A stretch of DNA of 64,000 bases. It comes from Blastocystis sp. Blastoise. Lineage: Eukaryota > Sar > Bigyra > Opalinata > Blastocystidae. Positions 13,681 through 26,300 of this stretch are shown here, piece after piece. The position numbers and the translations under genes are program-made. Under the pieces are notes generated by a model. That model saw nothing but the letters and a program-made list of their open reading frames with translations. It had not been told where the DNA came from and ran no database searches. Location of the stretch: contig JBBPEB010000013.1 in assembly GCA_039096225.1 (NCBI GenBank), positions 2,099,989 to 2,163,988 of the forward strand. The letters are read 5' to 3'. How positions within the stretch are numbered: position 1 is the stretch's first letter; every line of letters begins with the position of its first letter.

Positions 13681-14470
13681 ATGAAGAAAACAATAGAATC
13701 GTCTTTTCCCATAATTGTACTACTCTTCTCCATAAGTTGCAATATAATATTTTTTGGGTATTTCTACCAATTTTTCTTCTTTTTTTCCTTTATCGTTTCT
13801 TTCCATCAATTCACATAATGATATGAACAATTAGCAGATATCATAAAACTGATAACTCAAGTCAGGAAAGAAACACAATTATTAGAATGTCTATATAGAA
13901 TATCAATGAATAGAAACTCTCGTATTTTACCACTATTTCTCTTGTATTATACATAAATTGACTGATTGTAAAAAAGTTGCTAATTCAACTGTTTTGAAAA
14001 TAGTATAAAAATCGTTATAGCTATAGTTTCGGTATTTCCCAAGAAATCAGTAAAAGTGATCTTATTAGTCAAGAGAGAATTCTACAGTGTCTACAGTCAA
14101 GTCTAAAAACAATGAAAACCTATTGGAGTCAATAAACAAAGAATTCTTCTAACAATTTCTCGCTATTTACCTAGTTTTTAAATAAGATATTCTTTATAAG
14201 CTATGTTATCAAAACGAGTCATAAAAAATAGTAAAATTTGTTTTATTTTTCTATATAAAAAGATTGCTATCTTATGTCAATACGACTTTTCCCATAAATC
14301 AGCAAACGATATTCAGAAACTCTTCATTCATTTGTATTCGTTGCTTTTTGCAAAATACTTTGGCTATCAATTTTTATTTTTCATTTTATTCTATGAATAT
14401 GGAATATTATTATATAATTTATTATTTTCTAATGAGTATTTTATGTGTATTCTTCATTAGTAGATTTTAA
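13681..14470 (+). pseudogene. possible gene relic with stops but little frame loss
   Basis: Reading from ATG at 13681, one frame gives protein-like runs interrupted by about a dozen TAA/TGA codons: a hydrophobic N-terminus, then 'YEQLADIIKLITQVRKETQ' (13,828-13,884), then 'FPKKSVKVILLVKREFYSV', then an open 85-codon run from 14203 to 14460. No family was recognised. The stop density is only about half of what random sequence of this AT content would give, so the reading may be chance. Confidence 0.25.
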
Positions 14471-14919
14471 AATACATAATAAAGACAATTATAGTGATTC
14501 CATTTCAATAATGTTGTCAATTTTGAGTATAAATTGTTATATGATGTTTATCAATATTAGAGATATACATAAATGAATTTTATAGGATTAAAAGAGGAAA
14601 TGATAAAAAAATAGTTTATAAATTTGTATTAAAAATATTTTGTAAATTTTATGAGACTTTTTATTCTAAAAATTTATTTTTCTTTATTTTTGAATGATGA
14701 AACGTATTAAATCATTTATAAATGTATTATTCTATTCTATCTACTTGCTAACTTGTTTATTTGATTAAAATAAATACATGAAATCACTGATTCTCCAAGA
14801 TGAGTGTATTTTTCTTATTAAATGAGTTAAAAATAAAAGTTATTCACAATGTATTGAATATGTATAATAACAAATAATAAAAAATAACTATGAAAAAACA
14901 TCAAAAATGATGTTCTATA

Positions 14920-15545
14920 AAAATATATATGAAGAGTCTTTACATATCAAAATCAGTGTCATAAAGAAATATAAACTCATAGATTTATAAATGATTTATT
15001 ATATGAAGAGGATATTTATGCATTTAATAATGTGAACTATTTCTTCAAAATACTTTATACAATAAAGAACAACAATGAAATACTTGTAGAGAATTCAGTA
15101 GATGAAACAGTTTCATACTCTTCAACTGTTTTCAATCCATGTATATGAACAGATTCTTGATAAATATTAATTTATATATAATATAATAACTACATAAATA
15201 GCATGAATATCAGGAAATAAAGATGACTTGCTTGTTTCAATTGGTATACATAAGGTATATTCATGTTATAATTTATTATAATTTGATAGAATAGAGTTTT
15301 GTAACTTTATGGAATATAATATTGCTATTATTTCAAAAACAAGCGGAGAATCACTGTTAATTGTTTCTATCTTGCTGAAATTCCAGTAGAGAATAAATAA
15401 TTGACATCTTATGACATCATAAATCATTCTAGACTTCTTAAACAGCTGCTCATGAAAATCAATAGAGGATTTTGAAAATAATTTGTTGAAGAATTGCTAA
15501 CAATTGACTTTTATTTGAAATGTACTTGCCTTAAATATAATCAAG
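14920..15545 (+). pseudogene. gene relic, unrecognised
   Basis: A run of about 50 codons from about 14,990 to 15,148 has balanced, protein-like composition (for example 'LLYEEDIYAFNNVNYFFKIL' and 'VENSVDETVSYSSTVFNP'), then ends in TGA. A second run from about 15,295 (containing 'FMEYNIAIISKTSGESLLIV') continues to about 15,545 with TAG, TGA and TAA codons in an otherwise kept frame. No start codon or family could be assigned. It lies just upstream of the BTB/LRR-like gene and looks like a decayed older gene. Confidence 0.35.
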
Positions 15546-15759
15546 ACAACCAATCATACATTCTATTTTGTTCTTTTGATAATTTTGATTCTTGTATTTC
15601 TTTTTTTGATTATAAAAATAAATTCTTTGAGTATATCCATGTTCTCTAAGTGTTTTAACGAACATATTCAACTATATTGAATTGAATATGTTATTTTAAC
15701 GATATAAAATGATTAAAAAAGATTTAAAAACAATAATATTTTTCACTTTTCAATTTTTT

Positions 15760-15769
15760 CGCTATAAAA
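15760..15769 (+). promoter_or_regulatory. CGCTATAAAA box upstream of BTB/LRR-like gene 1
   Basis: CGCTATAAAA lies about 270 nt before the start codon at 16041. The same 10-mer precedes both BTB-TLDc genes (21126 and 46362). Here the distance is long, so either the 5' leader is longer or the match is fortuitous. Confidence 0.35.
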
Positions 15770-16040
15770 AAAAATATAATCGTGATTCTTTTTTGATACT
15801 TGTTCATTCACATTGAAATGCTATATAATTACACTTAATATCAATTAGTAACTAAGAGTAATTCCATATATATCTTTTCTAAAAATTTGCAAGTTTTAAT
15901 TTTTCTTGCTTTCACTGATTCATTATTTTTATTCTAGGATACAACTTTTTTCAAAGTATTTATTGAATATATTATATAGAAATTTGTTTATAAAGCAAAA
16001 CACTTTATAATTATGTTATTTTTATAGTTGAATTCAAGTG

Positions 16041-19000
16041 ATGTCAGAAAACAAGTCAATATTAGCAGAAGATAAATGTATTTGAGTATGATTACAATCA
16101 ATTTATATGTTTTTAGATTTATTTACATTTCAAGATGAGACGCAATTATGGATTTCAAGAGAATTTTTGGAGAAATATCCTCAATTCCCCTTTCATGATA
16201 TTATTCAACACTCAGATAAATATGAAGATGGTAGCTATTATATAGATATACCTTCATTAAACATTGAGAAGGTGATTTCTTTGTTTAATGATAAAAATAT
16301 AGATATTTCTTCTTTAAATCTACGAGACACTTATGATATATATAGAACACTTTTTGAATATTCAGTTACACTTGATAAAGAAATTCAAAGTGATTTATTA
16401 TTTCATGTTGAAGAATTATTTATTGACTATTTGAAAGCGAATCATTATGCTATATATGGCAATAAAAAAAAGAATCATCAATTAACTATTCCTATGGAAG
16501 TATTTAATTCAGAAACTAAAATTCTTTTTATTAATGGTAATTATATTACTATTTAAAGAAAAACTAAATATATATAGGATTAATTACTTCTTTACAAAAG
16601 GAATTATTATTCTATTATTCGCTTCTTATTAAAATGATGAATATTACACAAGTAGATATAAATTGTATTTATATATATACTTATTATAATACTAATGCTA
16701 TTTATAAAATATAGATGAATATGCCTCGAATATTCCATTAGAATATATATGTCCATCATGTATTAAAGATATATTTCCTTCATTAAGAAAATTAACAATT
16801 TCTAGTATATAAATATATAAATATATAAATATATAAATATATAAATATAATAATATATAAATATATAAAAATATAAATATAATAATATAATAATATAATA
16901 ATATATAAATATATAAATATATAGTAACTATACATTATAATAAAAGTGATGAATTATTGAATCCAAATACCGAGGAGTATTTGAAAGAATACACTGTATT
17001 TTGTAATAAATATGGATATAAAATGAAAAATAATGAGACTTATGAATATTACATGAAATCTGAAATGAAACGATATAATGAAGTTTCTCCTTTTAATAAG
17101 ACTGTTGCTGAATCACAAAATTATAAATTAGATTCTTATTTTGAAAGAGTAAAAATGAATGCTTTGCCTAAATTATATAAATGTAATATTGATGAAACTT
17201 TATATGTAAATGACTTTTCACAAATAGAAAGATCTCAAAATAATGATAGTTATATACTCATGAATAAAATTGGTATCGAATATGATAGTATGTATTTTTG
17301 TAATAGTTTATTAATAATTCTTTTTATAGTTAAAACAGGAAGTGAAACATTATAGTATGTATATAATTTATTTATTAATAATTTATTATGAGTAGTATTT
17401 ATGAACTGAATTCTGAGTATGGTATAACTCAACTATTAAGTGTTCCTTTATATTCTTCTATTTCAGAAATAAATATATCTGGTTGTATTTGAATTTATAT
17501 ATTTTTAATTAGAATAACTATTATGTAGATAAGTCTATTCAAAAACGGTTTACTATTCCTATTGTAAATGCATTTGAAAATGGTGTTTTTGATTCTATCA
17601 AAACTATAAATGCTCTATGGTGTATTTTTATTTATATTCATTAATAAATAATTATATATATTAAAGTTTTAGAAATGCTAGAGGATAATAAATGGATACA
17701 AAAACATATTTTTCCTAATGTCACTAAATTTATATATGATGATCGTGATAGTATATATATATATATATATAATGTATATATAATATATAGAATTTATGTC
17801 AATGTCGTTAGTCAATAAAGAAAGATTTCCTGGACTTCATATAATTCATTATGGTGTAAATTTTGGTATAATTATATAATAATTATTATTTCAAATATAG
17901 AACTAATATATTCTAGATGAATCTGATTTACAGAATTTGTTTCCTGGGAGATTCATATCTATGATTGATACTATTATATTGGATGATTATGATGAACGTT
18001 TAGAGAGTGTAACTCCATTTTTAGATGATTTAGCTTTTAATCATTCTATTCATATTGATGGACTCTGTATATTAAGTTTTACAAAATATACTATTTATGT
18101 TTTTTTTTAATGTTAATAATTCTTTAATCTCGATATATGATGTTATATATATAATTATATAGATGATAACATAAATGATTTATCTCATCGTGAAGAACTA
18201 TTAGAAAAGAACATAATTTCTTTGCCTGATGATCTTGAAGTAAATGCTTGTGAGGAATATTATTATGATAGTTTGTTAGAGTATTATAAATATGCAGAGA
18301 ATCAAAAGTTAAAGACATTTAATATTATTTTTTTATATATATGGAGAAGAGATGATGATTATGATATTGAATATAGAGAAAGAAATGGACTTAATAAATT
18401 TGAAGAAATAACTAGTGACAATGAAGAAATAACTAGTGACTATGAAGAATATGAAGAAGTTCACGATACACCTATTGGTGATGACATGAAAGATGATTTA
18501 GAATTACTGTTTGAAAGTAGCTCATTAGATCATTTAGATAGTTTTTCTTTTGAACGTATGCTATTTTTAGTATTATTATTAGAATTAGAATAATTCTTAC
18601 TTTGATATAGTAGAACAAATATGTACGAGAAAACTAAGATGGATAAGTAATCTTTTTAATCATAATACAATAGGATGTAACGAATTGAATGTTAATTGTA
18701 TATAAATTAATAATATTTTTTATATATATATAGTAAAACAAATAGGTTCAGAGTCATCATCCGAATATTTCTCATTGATTCAAGATATTCTTAAAAAAAT
18801 CATTCCTAAATCCTCTGATGTGTCTCTAAACGGTATTTAAATTTGTATCATATTATAATTACTTTATATATAAAGGGATAACTCATTATAATATTATTGA
18901 AAGTTTAATAGAGAATGGCTATTTTCATAATACGGCACAATTAAAACTAGGTATAATAAATATATATGATTATTATTATTATAAAGATTTCTATTGTTAT

Positions 19001-19885
19001 TATTGATAAATATAATGAAATTCATTATAGAATTACGTAATTTTTCAATTAGTTCCTTTTTTGAACTATATACAAAGAATAATTTCCCACAATTAAAGAA
19101 TATTGATATCTGTATATATCTATAAGAATTTTGTGTTTGATAGATTAAGATATATATTATTTACTTAAGTATTAACAATAATATATATATAGCATGTAGT
19201 AAAATATCATTTGAACCTTTTATGGAAACTTTATGCTTATGTTTAAGAAAAGACAGCTTTTTATCTTAAACTACAGTTTCATTAAATGGTATATTATGAA
19301 ATAGATATATATAAAATTCATTTGCTATAAATATCAATTATATATTCTATAATAAATTTAGATAATATATGTTATAATCCAAGTTATTCCATTCTTCAAT
19401 GCAAATATTCTTTGATGACACCAATGGAATCTATTATTATTGACAATAGTATATATATAATTTATATTTATATTTATAATAATGAAGTTTTTAATTAAAT
19501 TAAAATATAAATATATAGATGAAGATGTATCTAAGTATCAGATAGCTATATTATTAGATTGTATTAAAGAAAATAAAGTTCAAGATTTGAAATCTTTGAA
19601 GATATGTATATTTATTATTTAGTATATAGTAATTCTATATTCTATATATAGACTTTTATGAAACTGAATTACTTACAAAAATCATTGATATTGTTACTAC
19701 TCAAAAGATTCCAAAATTGAAAGAGTTTCTTTTTATTTGTAGTATATATATATAGTATATCATTATTATATCTATATTTAGATTTCAATATTTCTGAACA
19801 ATTAATTAATACATGCAAGCAACAATTAAAAGACTCGCCATTTATACAAAACAATCATTTACGTTATAAACTTTTAAAACTCTAA
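16041..19885 (+). CDS. BTB-like plus leucine-rich-like repeat protein (copy 1)
   Basis: The start ATG at 16041 begins a 12-codon first exon. An intron at 16078-16116 (39 nt) then leads into the conserved 'YLFTFQDETQLWISREF' domain. Residues ~10-120 look like a BTB/POZ-type fold ('HDIIQHSDKYEDGSYYID', then 'ISSLNLRDTYDIYRTL'). The rest is a chain of exons, each ending in a leucine-rich-like motif: 'FPSLRKLTIS', 'FPNVTKFIYDD', 'FPGLHIIHY', 'FPQLKNIDIC', 'IPKLKEFLF'. About twenty introns separate them. An acidic stretch ('EEITSDNEEITSDYEEYEE', near 18,400-18,450) is missing from the paralogue at 41179. Near 18,555-18,611 an intron with GTATGC donor is needed to keep the frame. The gene ends with TAA at 19883-19885, giving about 950-1,000 residues. 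A BTB plus repeat layout suggests a cytosolic adaptor, for example in ubiquitin ligation. This function is inferred. It forms a pair with the BTB-TLDc gene downstream. Confidence 0.7.
16806..16922 (+). repeat. intronic ATATATAA(T) microsatellite
   Basis: The intron after 'FPSLRKLTIS' is expanded to about 117 nt by iterations of ATATAAAT/ATATAATA. The equivalent intron in the paralogue (41944-41979) is about 36 nt. Splice-like ends GTATAT and ATATAG are kept. Confidence 0.7.
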
Positions 19886-21125
19886 TTTTTTTCATTAATT
19901 ACGTTTTTATTTATATTTATTATATATATATATATATATTAATTATTATGAACTTTTTTAAACATTATATTTAAATGGTATATTTTTATATTATTGATGA
20001 AATACTATTAATATGGTCTTGCTTATATTATATAATACTTATATATACTCACAATTCCAAAGAGATCTTTTTATAAGTGTAAATTATCAAATCAATTATT
20101 TTTCTATTCATTATCCATTGTTTTATGTAAAAGCATAAATTAAATATTTTATTAATATTATCATAAACACTTAATAATGAAATATAAACACATAGATAGG
20201 CGTGAAACTTTAAAAATATATATATAATATCATAATTGTTTTTTTATTTTATATATTTAGTTGAATGTATAAGTTTCTAAACATCATATAGTAGGCTTTT
20301 AAATATAGATAATAAATGTGAACAAAATGGCTATTATTAGTATGTATTTAGAGTCAAAATTATGGTTTTATATATATTTTTTAATTCTTGATTGTATTGA
20401 AACATTGGAAATAATATATACAAAAGTAATTTGTAATAATCAAATTATTCTATCGCTTTTAAGAGAGTTGTCTTGACAATAATTGAATGCTACTTTGATT
20501 TAAACTATACTTGACTTTATATAAACCAAAATACAAAATTAAGATTTCAAAAATACACATTTGATCACCAATCTCAGTGAAAATTGTCACACAGCAATTC
20601 CATCAACTGATGTAAGAAGTAACTGGAAATAATTGGAATGATTATAAAAGGAAGTAAGGCAATCATAATATAGATAGGTGATTCATGCGAATAATAATTG
20701 TTTAAAGAATAATAAACATCAATTGAAGCTCAAATAGATCATATGAAGAAACTTTGACACAAAATGCTAATAAAAGAAGATATTCAAAAAGTATTCATGA
20801 AGATTATTAATATTAAGAATGCTTAAATTAATCATAAATATAGAACAGACTTACTACTATAGCTAATCGAACAAAGAATGACAATGAGTTGTTTATTGTA
20901 ATCTGTTTTAATGCTATTTTTGTAAATCACACAATTTATAAATATTAAGATTGAATAATCTTATTAAAAATGTAAATTAAATGAATAATAAAGATATTTA
21001 ATGAATGAATTAAAAAGTTGATTAAAATCATGATTTATTTTAAAATGAAAGCTATTAAATGAAAATAATTATAAATTGATAAAATAAAAGTGTTTAAAAA
21101 TATTTACGATTTTTTAAAATTTTTA
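19886..21125. other. spacer shared with the second gene pair
   Basis: This intergenic stretch contains no gene. Its right half (from about 20,630) aligns by eye with 45,870-46,361 between the other BTB/LRR-like and BTB-TLDc genes, and the last ~150 nt are nearly identical. It therefore belongs to the duplicated segment. Confidence 0.6.
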
Positions 21126-21136
21126 CGCTATAAAAG
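21126..21136 (+). promoter_or_regulatory. CGCTATAAAAG core promoter box, BTB-TLDc gene 1
   Basis: CGCTATAAAAG lies 66 nt before the start codon at 21202. It is identical in sequence and almost identical in spacing to the box before the paralogue at 46439 (66 nt). The flanking DNA (about 20,985-21,190) is also strongly conserved between the two copies, so conservation partly reflects recent duplication. Confidence 0.55.
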
Positions 21137-21201
21137 AAAATAGTTTCATAATTTAATTAAAAGAAGCTTTCATTTTTCTTTTATTTCTTTTATTGTTTAG
21201 A

Positions 21202-22739
21202 ATGGTGAAAGAGAAGGTAGAATTTGATGCGAATAAGATTGGTGATATTCAGAAGGATGTAATTCATTTTGAAAGACTGATTGGTGATTTGATTGGTATT
21301 TTGAGTAAGTCAATAAGTTTCTGTATTCATTCAGGTGAGTCCGTGAATGAATTAGTGAATCGATTAACAAGAAATTGTGAAGGAATGAAGGATAAGAATG
21401 GTGTTGATCCACAAATAATTATCCAAGAATCTTCATATGTTCATGAAAGTGATTTAAATATGAATAATAATGATAATGGAATTGATTATATTCGATTTAC
21501 GAATGCAGGTCCAGTTTATTCTCTTCCTAAAAGAATAACAAATAGTTTAGTAGGTAGTTTTATTTATGAAGCTTCTCAAGAAGATCAAAGAGCTAATGAT
21601 GGTACTATATTTATTGATTATCATGGTGATGAAACAGTTGCTCCTTTATTAATTGATTCTTTAATGAATAAGAAAGTGAATATTGATAAATTAAGTTTTG
21701 ATGATCAAATTGATTTATTAAGAATGTTTGATTACTGTAGTTTACCAATTCCTAAAGAATTTGTAAAATATTCATATAGATTTAGAAAGAATCATATTAT
21801 GAAACACTATGAAGAAGGTGATGATGTTATTCTTTATATAAATGATAAGAAAGATGATATACTAAGAGATTATTTAAAGAAGAATGGATTATGGAATAAT
21901 ATAGTAAATGAATATAGTGATGGATATGTAGATTATGATGAAAAGAATAATGAAATGTATATGAATATGAATTATACATATATTGATCATATTGATGAAT
22001 ATATTCAATATAATTATATTTATATATCTGAAGAAGAAACAAAAAATATAAATAGAGAATTATTAGAGAATGAAATGTATAGTTTATTTGGTGATACAGG
22101 AAAAGAAAAGGTAAAAGAAGGAATGATGATTCCTCAATATTTTGTTGGCACAAAAATAATAATGAATTATTCAGTGGAAATACATTTAGTGAATTGGCTT
22201 GGTAAAGAAAAGAAATGGAAATTATTATTTAGAGCAAGTGAACATGATTACTTAGCAAGTGAATTTCATAGATATTGTGATAATAAAAGAGAAACAGTAA
22301 CTATAATCAAACATACAGGTCATAATAATAACATTAATATATTTGGAGGATATACAGATCAAAATTGGGATAGTTCAAGTTGTATATTTATTTTATTTAA
22401 TCATTCAATATGATTTATATAGGTTGGAAACCTTATTCTAAAGAATTTCTATTTATATTTAGCAATGAACATAATATTCCTCCTACTAAATATGAATATA
22501 TAAATAATGATAAAAAATATGGTATATACTGTTATTCTTCTAATGGTCCATCATTTGGAAATGGCCATGATATCTATATATCTGATCAATGTCATAGTAA
22601 TACCGATTCTTATTGTTCTGCATCTTCTTATTCTGAAGTGAATACTCCTCAAAAATCATCATTATTTGTAAATACTAATAGTGATAATTTTACGAATAAA
22701 TTTACAGTAGAAGATTATGAAGTCTGGGGAAGAGCATAA
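21202..22739 (+). CDS. BTB-TLDc domain protein (copy 1)
   Basis: The start is taken at ATG 21202 (MVKEKVEFDANK), which matches the paralogue's start. One 41-nt intron (22382-22422, GTATAT...TATAG) splits codon TGT in the C-terminal domain, giving a product of 498 residues. N-terminal ~70 residues are helical. Residues ~105-200 resemble a KCTD-type BTB/T1 domain ('GTIFIDYHGDETVAPLLIDSL', then 'LSFDDQIDLLRMFDYC'). Residues ~330-498 are a TLDc domain: 'WKLLFRASEHDYLASEFH', 'FGGYTDQNWDS', 'HDIYISDQCHSN', ending 'FTVEDYEVWGRA'. TLDc proteins are linked to oxidative-stress resistance and to V-ATPase regulation. BTB-TLDc fusions occur in many protists. The exact role here is unknown. It lies 1.3 kb downstream of the BTB/LRR-like gene in the same orientation. 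Confidence 0.9.
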
Positions 22740-22802
22740 AATGGGATAATACATTATGATTTCTTTTTGTTTTATTTTTTAATATATATTTTTTTTTCTT
22801 TT

Positions 22803-22816
22803 CTTTCTTTAGAAAG
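22803..22816 (+). terminator. conserved 3' hairpin after BTB-TLDc gene 1
   Basis: CTTTCTTTAGAAAG forms a 6-bp stem with a TT loop about 64 nt after the stop codon, inside a T-rich tract. The paralogue has TTTCTTGAGAAA at a similar distance. This could be a 3'-processing or stability element, but AT-rich sequence makes short palindromes common. Confidence 0.3.
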
Positions 22817-22975
22817 GTTTTTTCAATATATATTATCTTTTTTTAATGAATCAAATACATAAAATAGTTGTGTTAATTGCTTCTTAAATATGATTATAAT
22901 AATAAAAGATAATCAATATAATTAATACATAATTTTTTCAATCATAACAAATAGATAAAAATTTCCAAACATTTT

Positions 22976-23098
22976 GTGGCACTTGTTGTGATTGTCATAA
23001 AAAAACTACTGTATATTAATTTATATAGAAAATGTAAAAATTTTTCATCATCAAAAAGTTACGAAAGTGTCACATTTTGTATGATAATTGTACTGCCG
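22976..23098. repeat. ~120-bp conserved element downstream of BTB-TLDc gene 1
   Basis: The block opens with TGTGGCACTTGTTGTGATTG and closes with AGTGTCACATTTTGTATGAT plus AATTGTACTGCC. Its ends are imperfect inverted repeats (GGCA...TGTCA / TGACA...TGCC-like). A related block is found at 48846-48975. It is richer in G+C than its surroundings and shows no coding capacity. The ends faintly resemble the fold-back element at 1478-1651. Confidence 0.5.
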
Positions 23099-23335
23099 AA
23101 AATAATATTATTATGAAAGACACTGTATTAAAAAACATTTTTATTAAAAAATATTTTAAAATAATATTTAAATAATATGAATAATTATTTGAAAAAGTAA
23201 ATAAACAATTTTCTCAATGTTTAATATGACTATTATAAAACAAAACCAATAAAATATTATTATTATATTAATCACGAATAATTATTAAAAAATAATAATA
23301 TATATATATATGAAATTATATATAAAGAAAAAAGA
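23099..23335. other. convergent intergenic spacer
   Basis: This is a short AT-rich spacer between the + strand BTB-TLDc gene unit and the 3' end of the minus-strand adhesion-like gene. Nothing further was recognised. Confidence 0.5.
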
Positions 23336-26300
23336 TTATAATGTAACATTTTTTTCAACTTTAACAGTTTCAACTTCTATTTTTTTGTGAGGTTTTAATT
23401 TCTTTTCTTTCTTTTCTTTCTTTATATTTTTTAGAACAAATATTAATATCAAAAGTATAACAAGAATGACAATAACAACAATAAGAATAATTGTTGTAAT
23501 TGAAAGAGAATTACCTGTTGATACTATTTTTCCATTAATTGAAGTATTAGTAATAATTTGAAGATTAGAATCATTACTTGTTTTACATGCTTTAAGAAGA
23601 ATAGAATCAATACCAGTAAATAGTGTATTTATATCATTCTTTATATTATCTTCATCAGATTCATTTGCAGTTATTCTTACATTAACTGAAACACCATCAG
23701 TATAAGTAGATATACTAGAAACACTAATAATCTTTACAGCAGATGAAGGAATAGAATAACTAGTAAGTGATTGAACAATAAGTGTTCTAAATGTTTCAGT
23801 AGTAGAAGGAGTATTAAAAGCAGCTTCAGTTAATCCTTCAAGTTTTATAGGAATAGCAATAAATACTTTATTATCACCTGGATTTTCGCTGGCAGCAAAT
23901 ACATAACATTCAGAACTATCAGCAATTTGCCAAGAAGCAGTACCAACACCTGTATTTTGACAAACACGACTTTGAATACCTAATTGACCAGAAGGACACT
24001 CAATATAAGCAGTTATATCTCTTTCTGTAATAGGCCAATTATCATCAGAAGGACAATAAACAATACTTATCGTAATAGTAATAGTAGCAGTAGATTCTCC
24101 TCTTGCATTAGAAGCAGTAATAGTATAACTATTAGAAGAAGCTGAAGTAGGAATACCATATATAAAGCCATTTTGAGTATTAAATATTAATCCATCAGGA
24201 AGAGAAGGAGATATAGTTAAAGGATTCAAATTACCACCTGTAATAGAAGCCATAATTGGAGTAATAATATCATTCTTATATCCAATAATAGTATTTGTAT
24301 TATAAGAAATTGAAGGTATCTTTAATTCACAATTATTAATAATATCTCCCCAAACAGCAGGATAACCAAGTTTACATAATCTTGTTCTAAATCCTTCATA
24401 ATTAATAGGATCTTCACAAGGTAAAGTAACTTGGTTACCAATTTCTGTAATAGGCCAAATAATATCATCAGGACAATTAGCAATACTAATAATAATAGTA
24501 ATAGTAGTAGTATATTCTCCTCTTGAATTAGATATAGTAATAGTATAACTATTAGAAGAATCAGAAGTAGGTGTACCATATATTTGACCATTTTGATTAT
24601 TAAAAGATAATCCATCAGGAAGCGAAGGATTAATAGTTAAAGGATTCAAATTACCACCAGTAATAGAAGCTATAATTGGAGTAATAGCAATATTTTTATA
24701 TCCAATAATTTCATTAGTATTATAAGAAATTGAAGGCATCTTTAATTCACAATTATTAACAGCATCTTCCCAAACAGCAGGATTTCCTAATAAACATAAT
24801 CTTGTTCTAAATCCTTCATAATTAATAGGATCTTCACAAGGTAAAGTAACTTGTTCTCCAGCTTCTGTAATAGGCCAAATATCATCCATTATACAATTAT
24901 AAATATTAATAATAATATTAATAACAGCATTATCTTCTCCTCTTGGATTTGATACAGTAATAACATAAGAACCAGAAGAAGAAGAAGTAGGTGTACCATA
25001 TATTTGACCATTTTCAGTATTAAATATTAATCCATCAGGAAGAGAAGGATTAATAGTAATAGAATTCAAATTACTACCTGTAATAGTAGCATTAACAGAA
25101 TTAATAGCAATATTCTTATATCCAGTAATAGTAGTTATATCATATATAATTGAAGGCATTTTTAGTTGACAATTATTAATAATATCTCCCCAAACAGCAG
25201 GATATTCAAGTTTACATAATCTTGTTCTAAATCCTTCATAATTCATAGTATCTTCACAAGGTAAAGTAATTTGTTGACCAGCTTCTGTAGACGGCCATAT
25301 ATCTTCCAAAGGACAATTAGTTGTGTTTATAGTAATAATAATACTTGTAGTAGTTTCTCCTTTTTGATTAGAAATAGTTACGGTATAAGAACCAGAAGAA
25401 GAAGCAGTAGGTGTACCATATATTAATCCAGTAATAGAATTAAATGATAAACCATCAGGAAGAGAAGGAGATATAGTTAAAGGATTCAAATTACTTCCAG
25501 TTATAAGAGCAGTAATAGGAGTAATAGGAATATTTTTATATCCAATAGTTGTAGGTACTGTATATATTATACTTGGCATTCTTAATTGACAATTATTAAC
25601 AACAGAATCCCAAACAGCAGGATAACCAAGTTGACAAGATCTTGTTCTTGATCCTTCATAATTAATAGGATCTTCACAAGGTAATGAAGCTTCTTGACCA
25701 ATTTCAGTAAGAGGCCAATTATCTTCAGAAGTACATAAAACTAATTCTATAAAAATCATGATAGTAGTAGAAACAGAACCAGCAGTATTCATAGCAGTGA
25801 TAGTATATGTAGTAATATTAGAATTTGTAGTAGGTGTACCAGAAATAACACCATTAATTTGATTAATAGTAAGACCATTAGGAAGAGCTGGATCAATAGT
25901 ATATGTCAATTCAGCACCAACTATATCAGGAGAAAGTGATACAGGTATATTTTTATGATAAATAAAAGGAGAACCAGTATAAGAAAGATCAGTAGGAGCG
26001 ACTACAGTACAAAACTGTTGAATTTCACCAAATATACCACCAGTACATAGTCTTCTTTGAATACCAGTATATTCGATAGAACATTTTTGAAATGAATAAC
26101 TTCCTTCAATAGCAGGCCCCCAAATACCATCAGCTACACAAGAAACAACCTTATTATTAATGTATAAACCAAATTCAGATAATTGAAAATAGGTATCACC
26201 ACACAGAAGAGTATCAAGATCAGAATTATCACATTCAGTAGTGATAAATCGATAAGAATTATAAGGTTGAAAAGAATAGAAATCATAAGAGAATGTTTTT

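Noticed and set aside
21193-21201. Upstream start for the BTB-TLDc gene at 21193
   Set aside because: The codon there is TTG. ATG at 21202 matches the paralogue's start and needs no unusual initiation.
21827-22153. Minus-strand frame opposite the BTB-TLDc gene, and the equivalent at 47058-47273
   Set aside because: His/Tyr/Ser-rich antisense shadow of acidic coding sequence.
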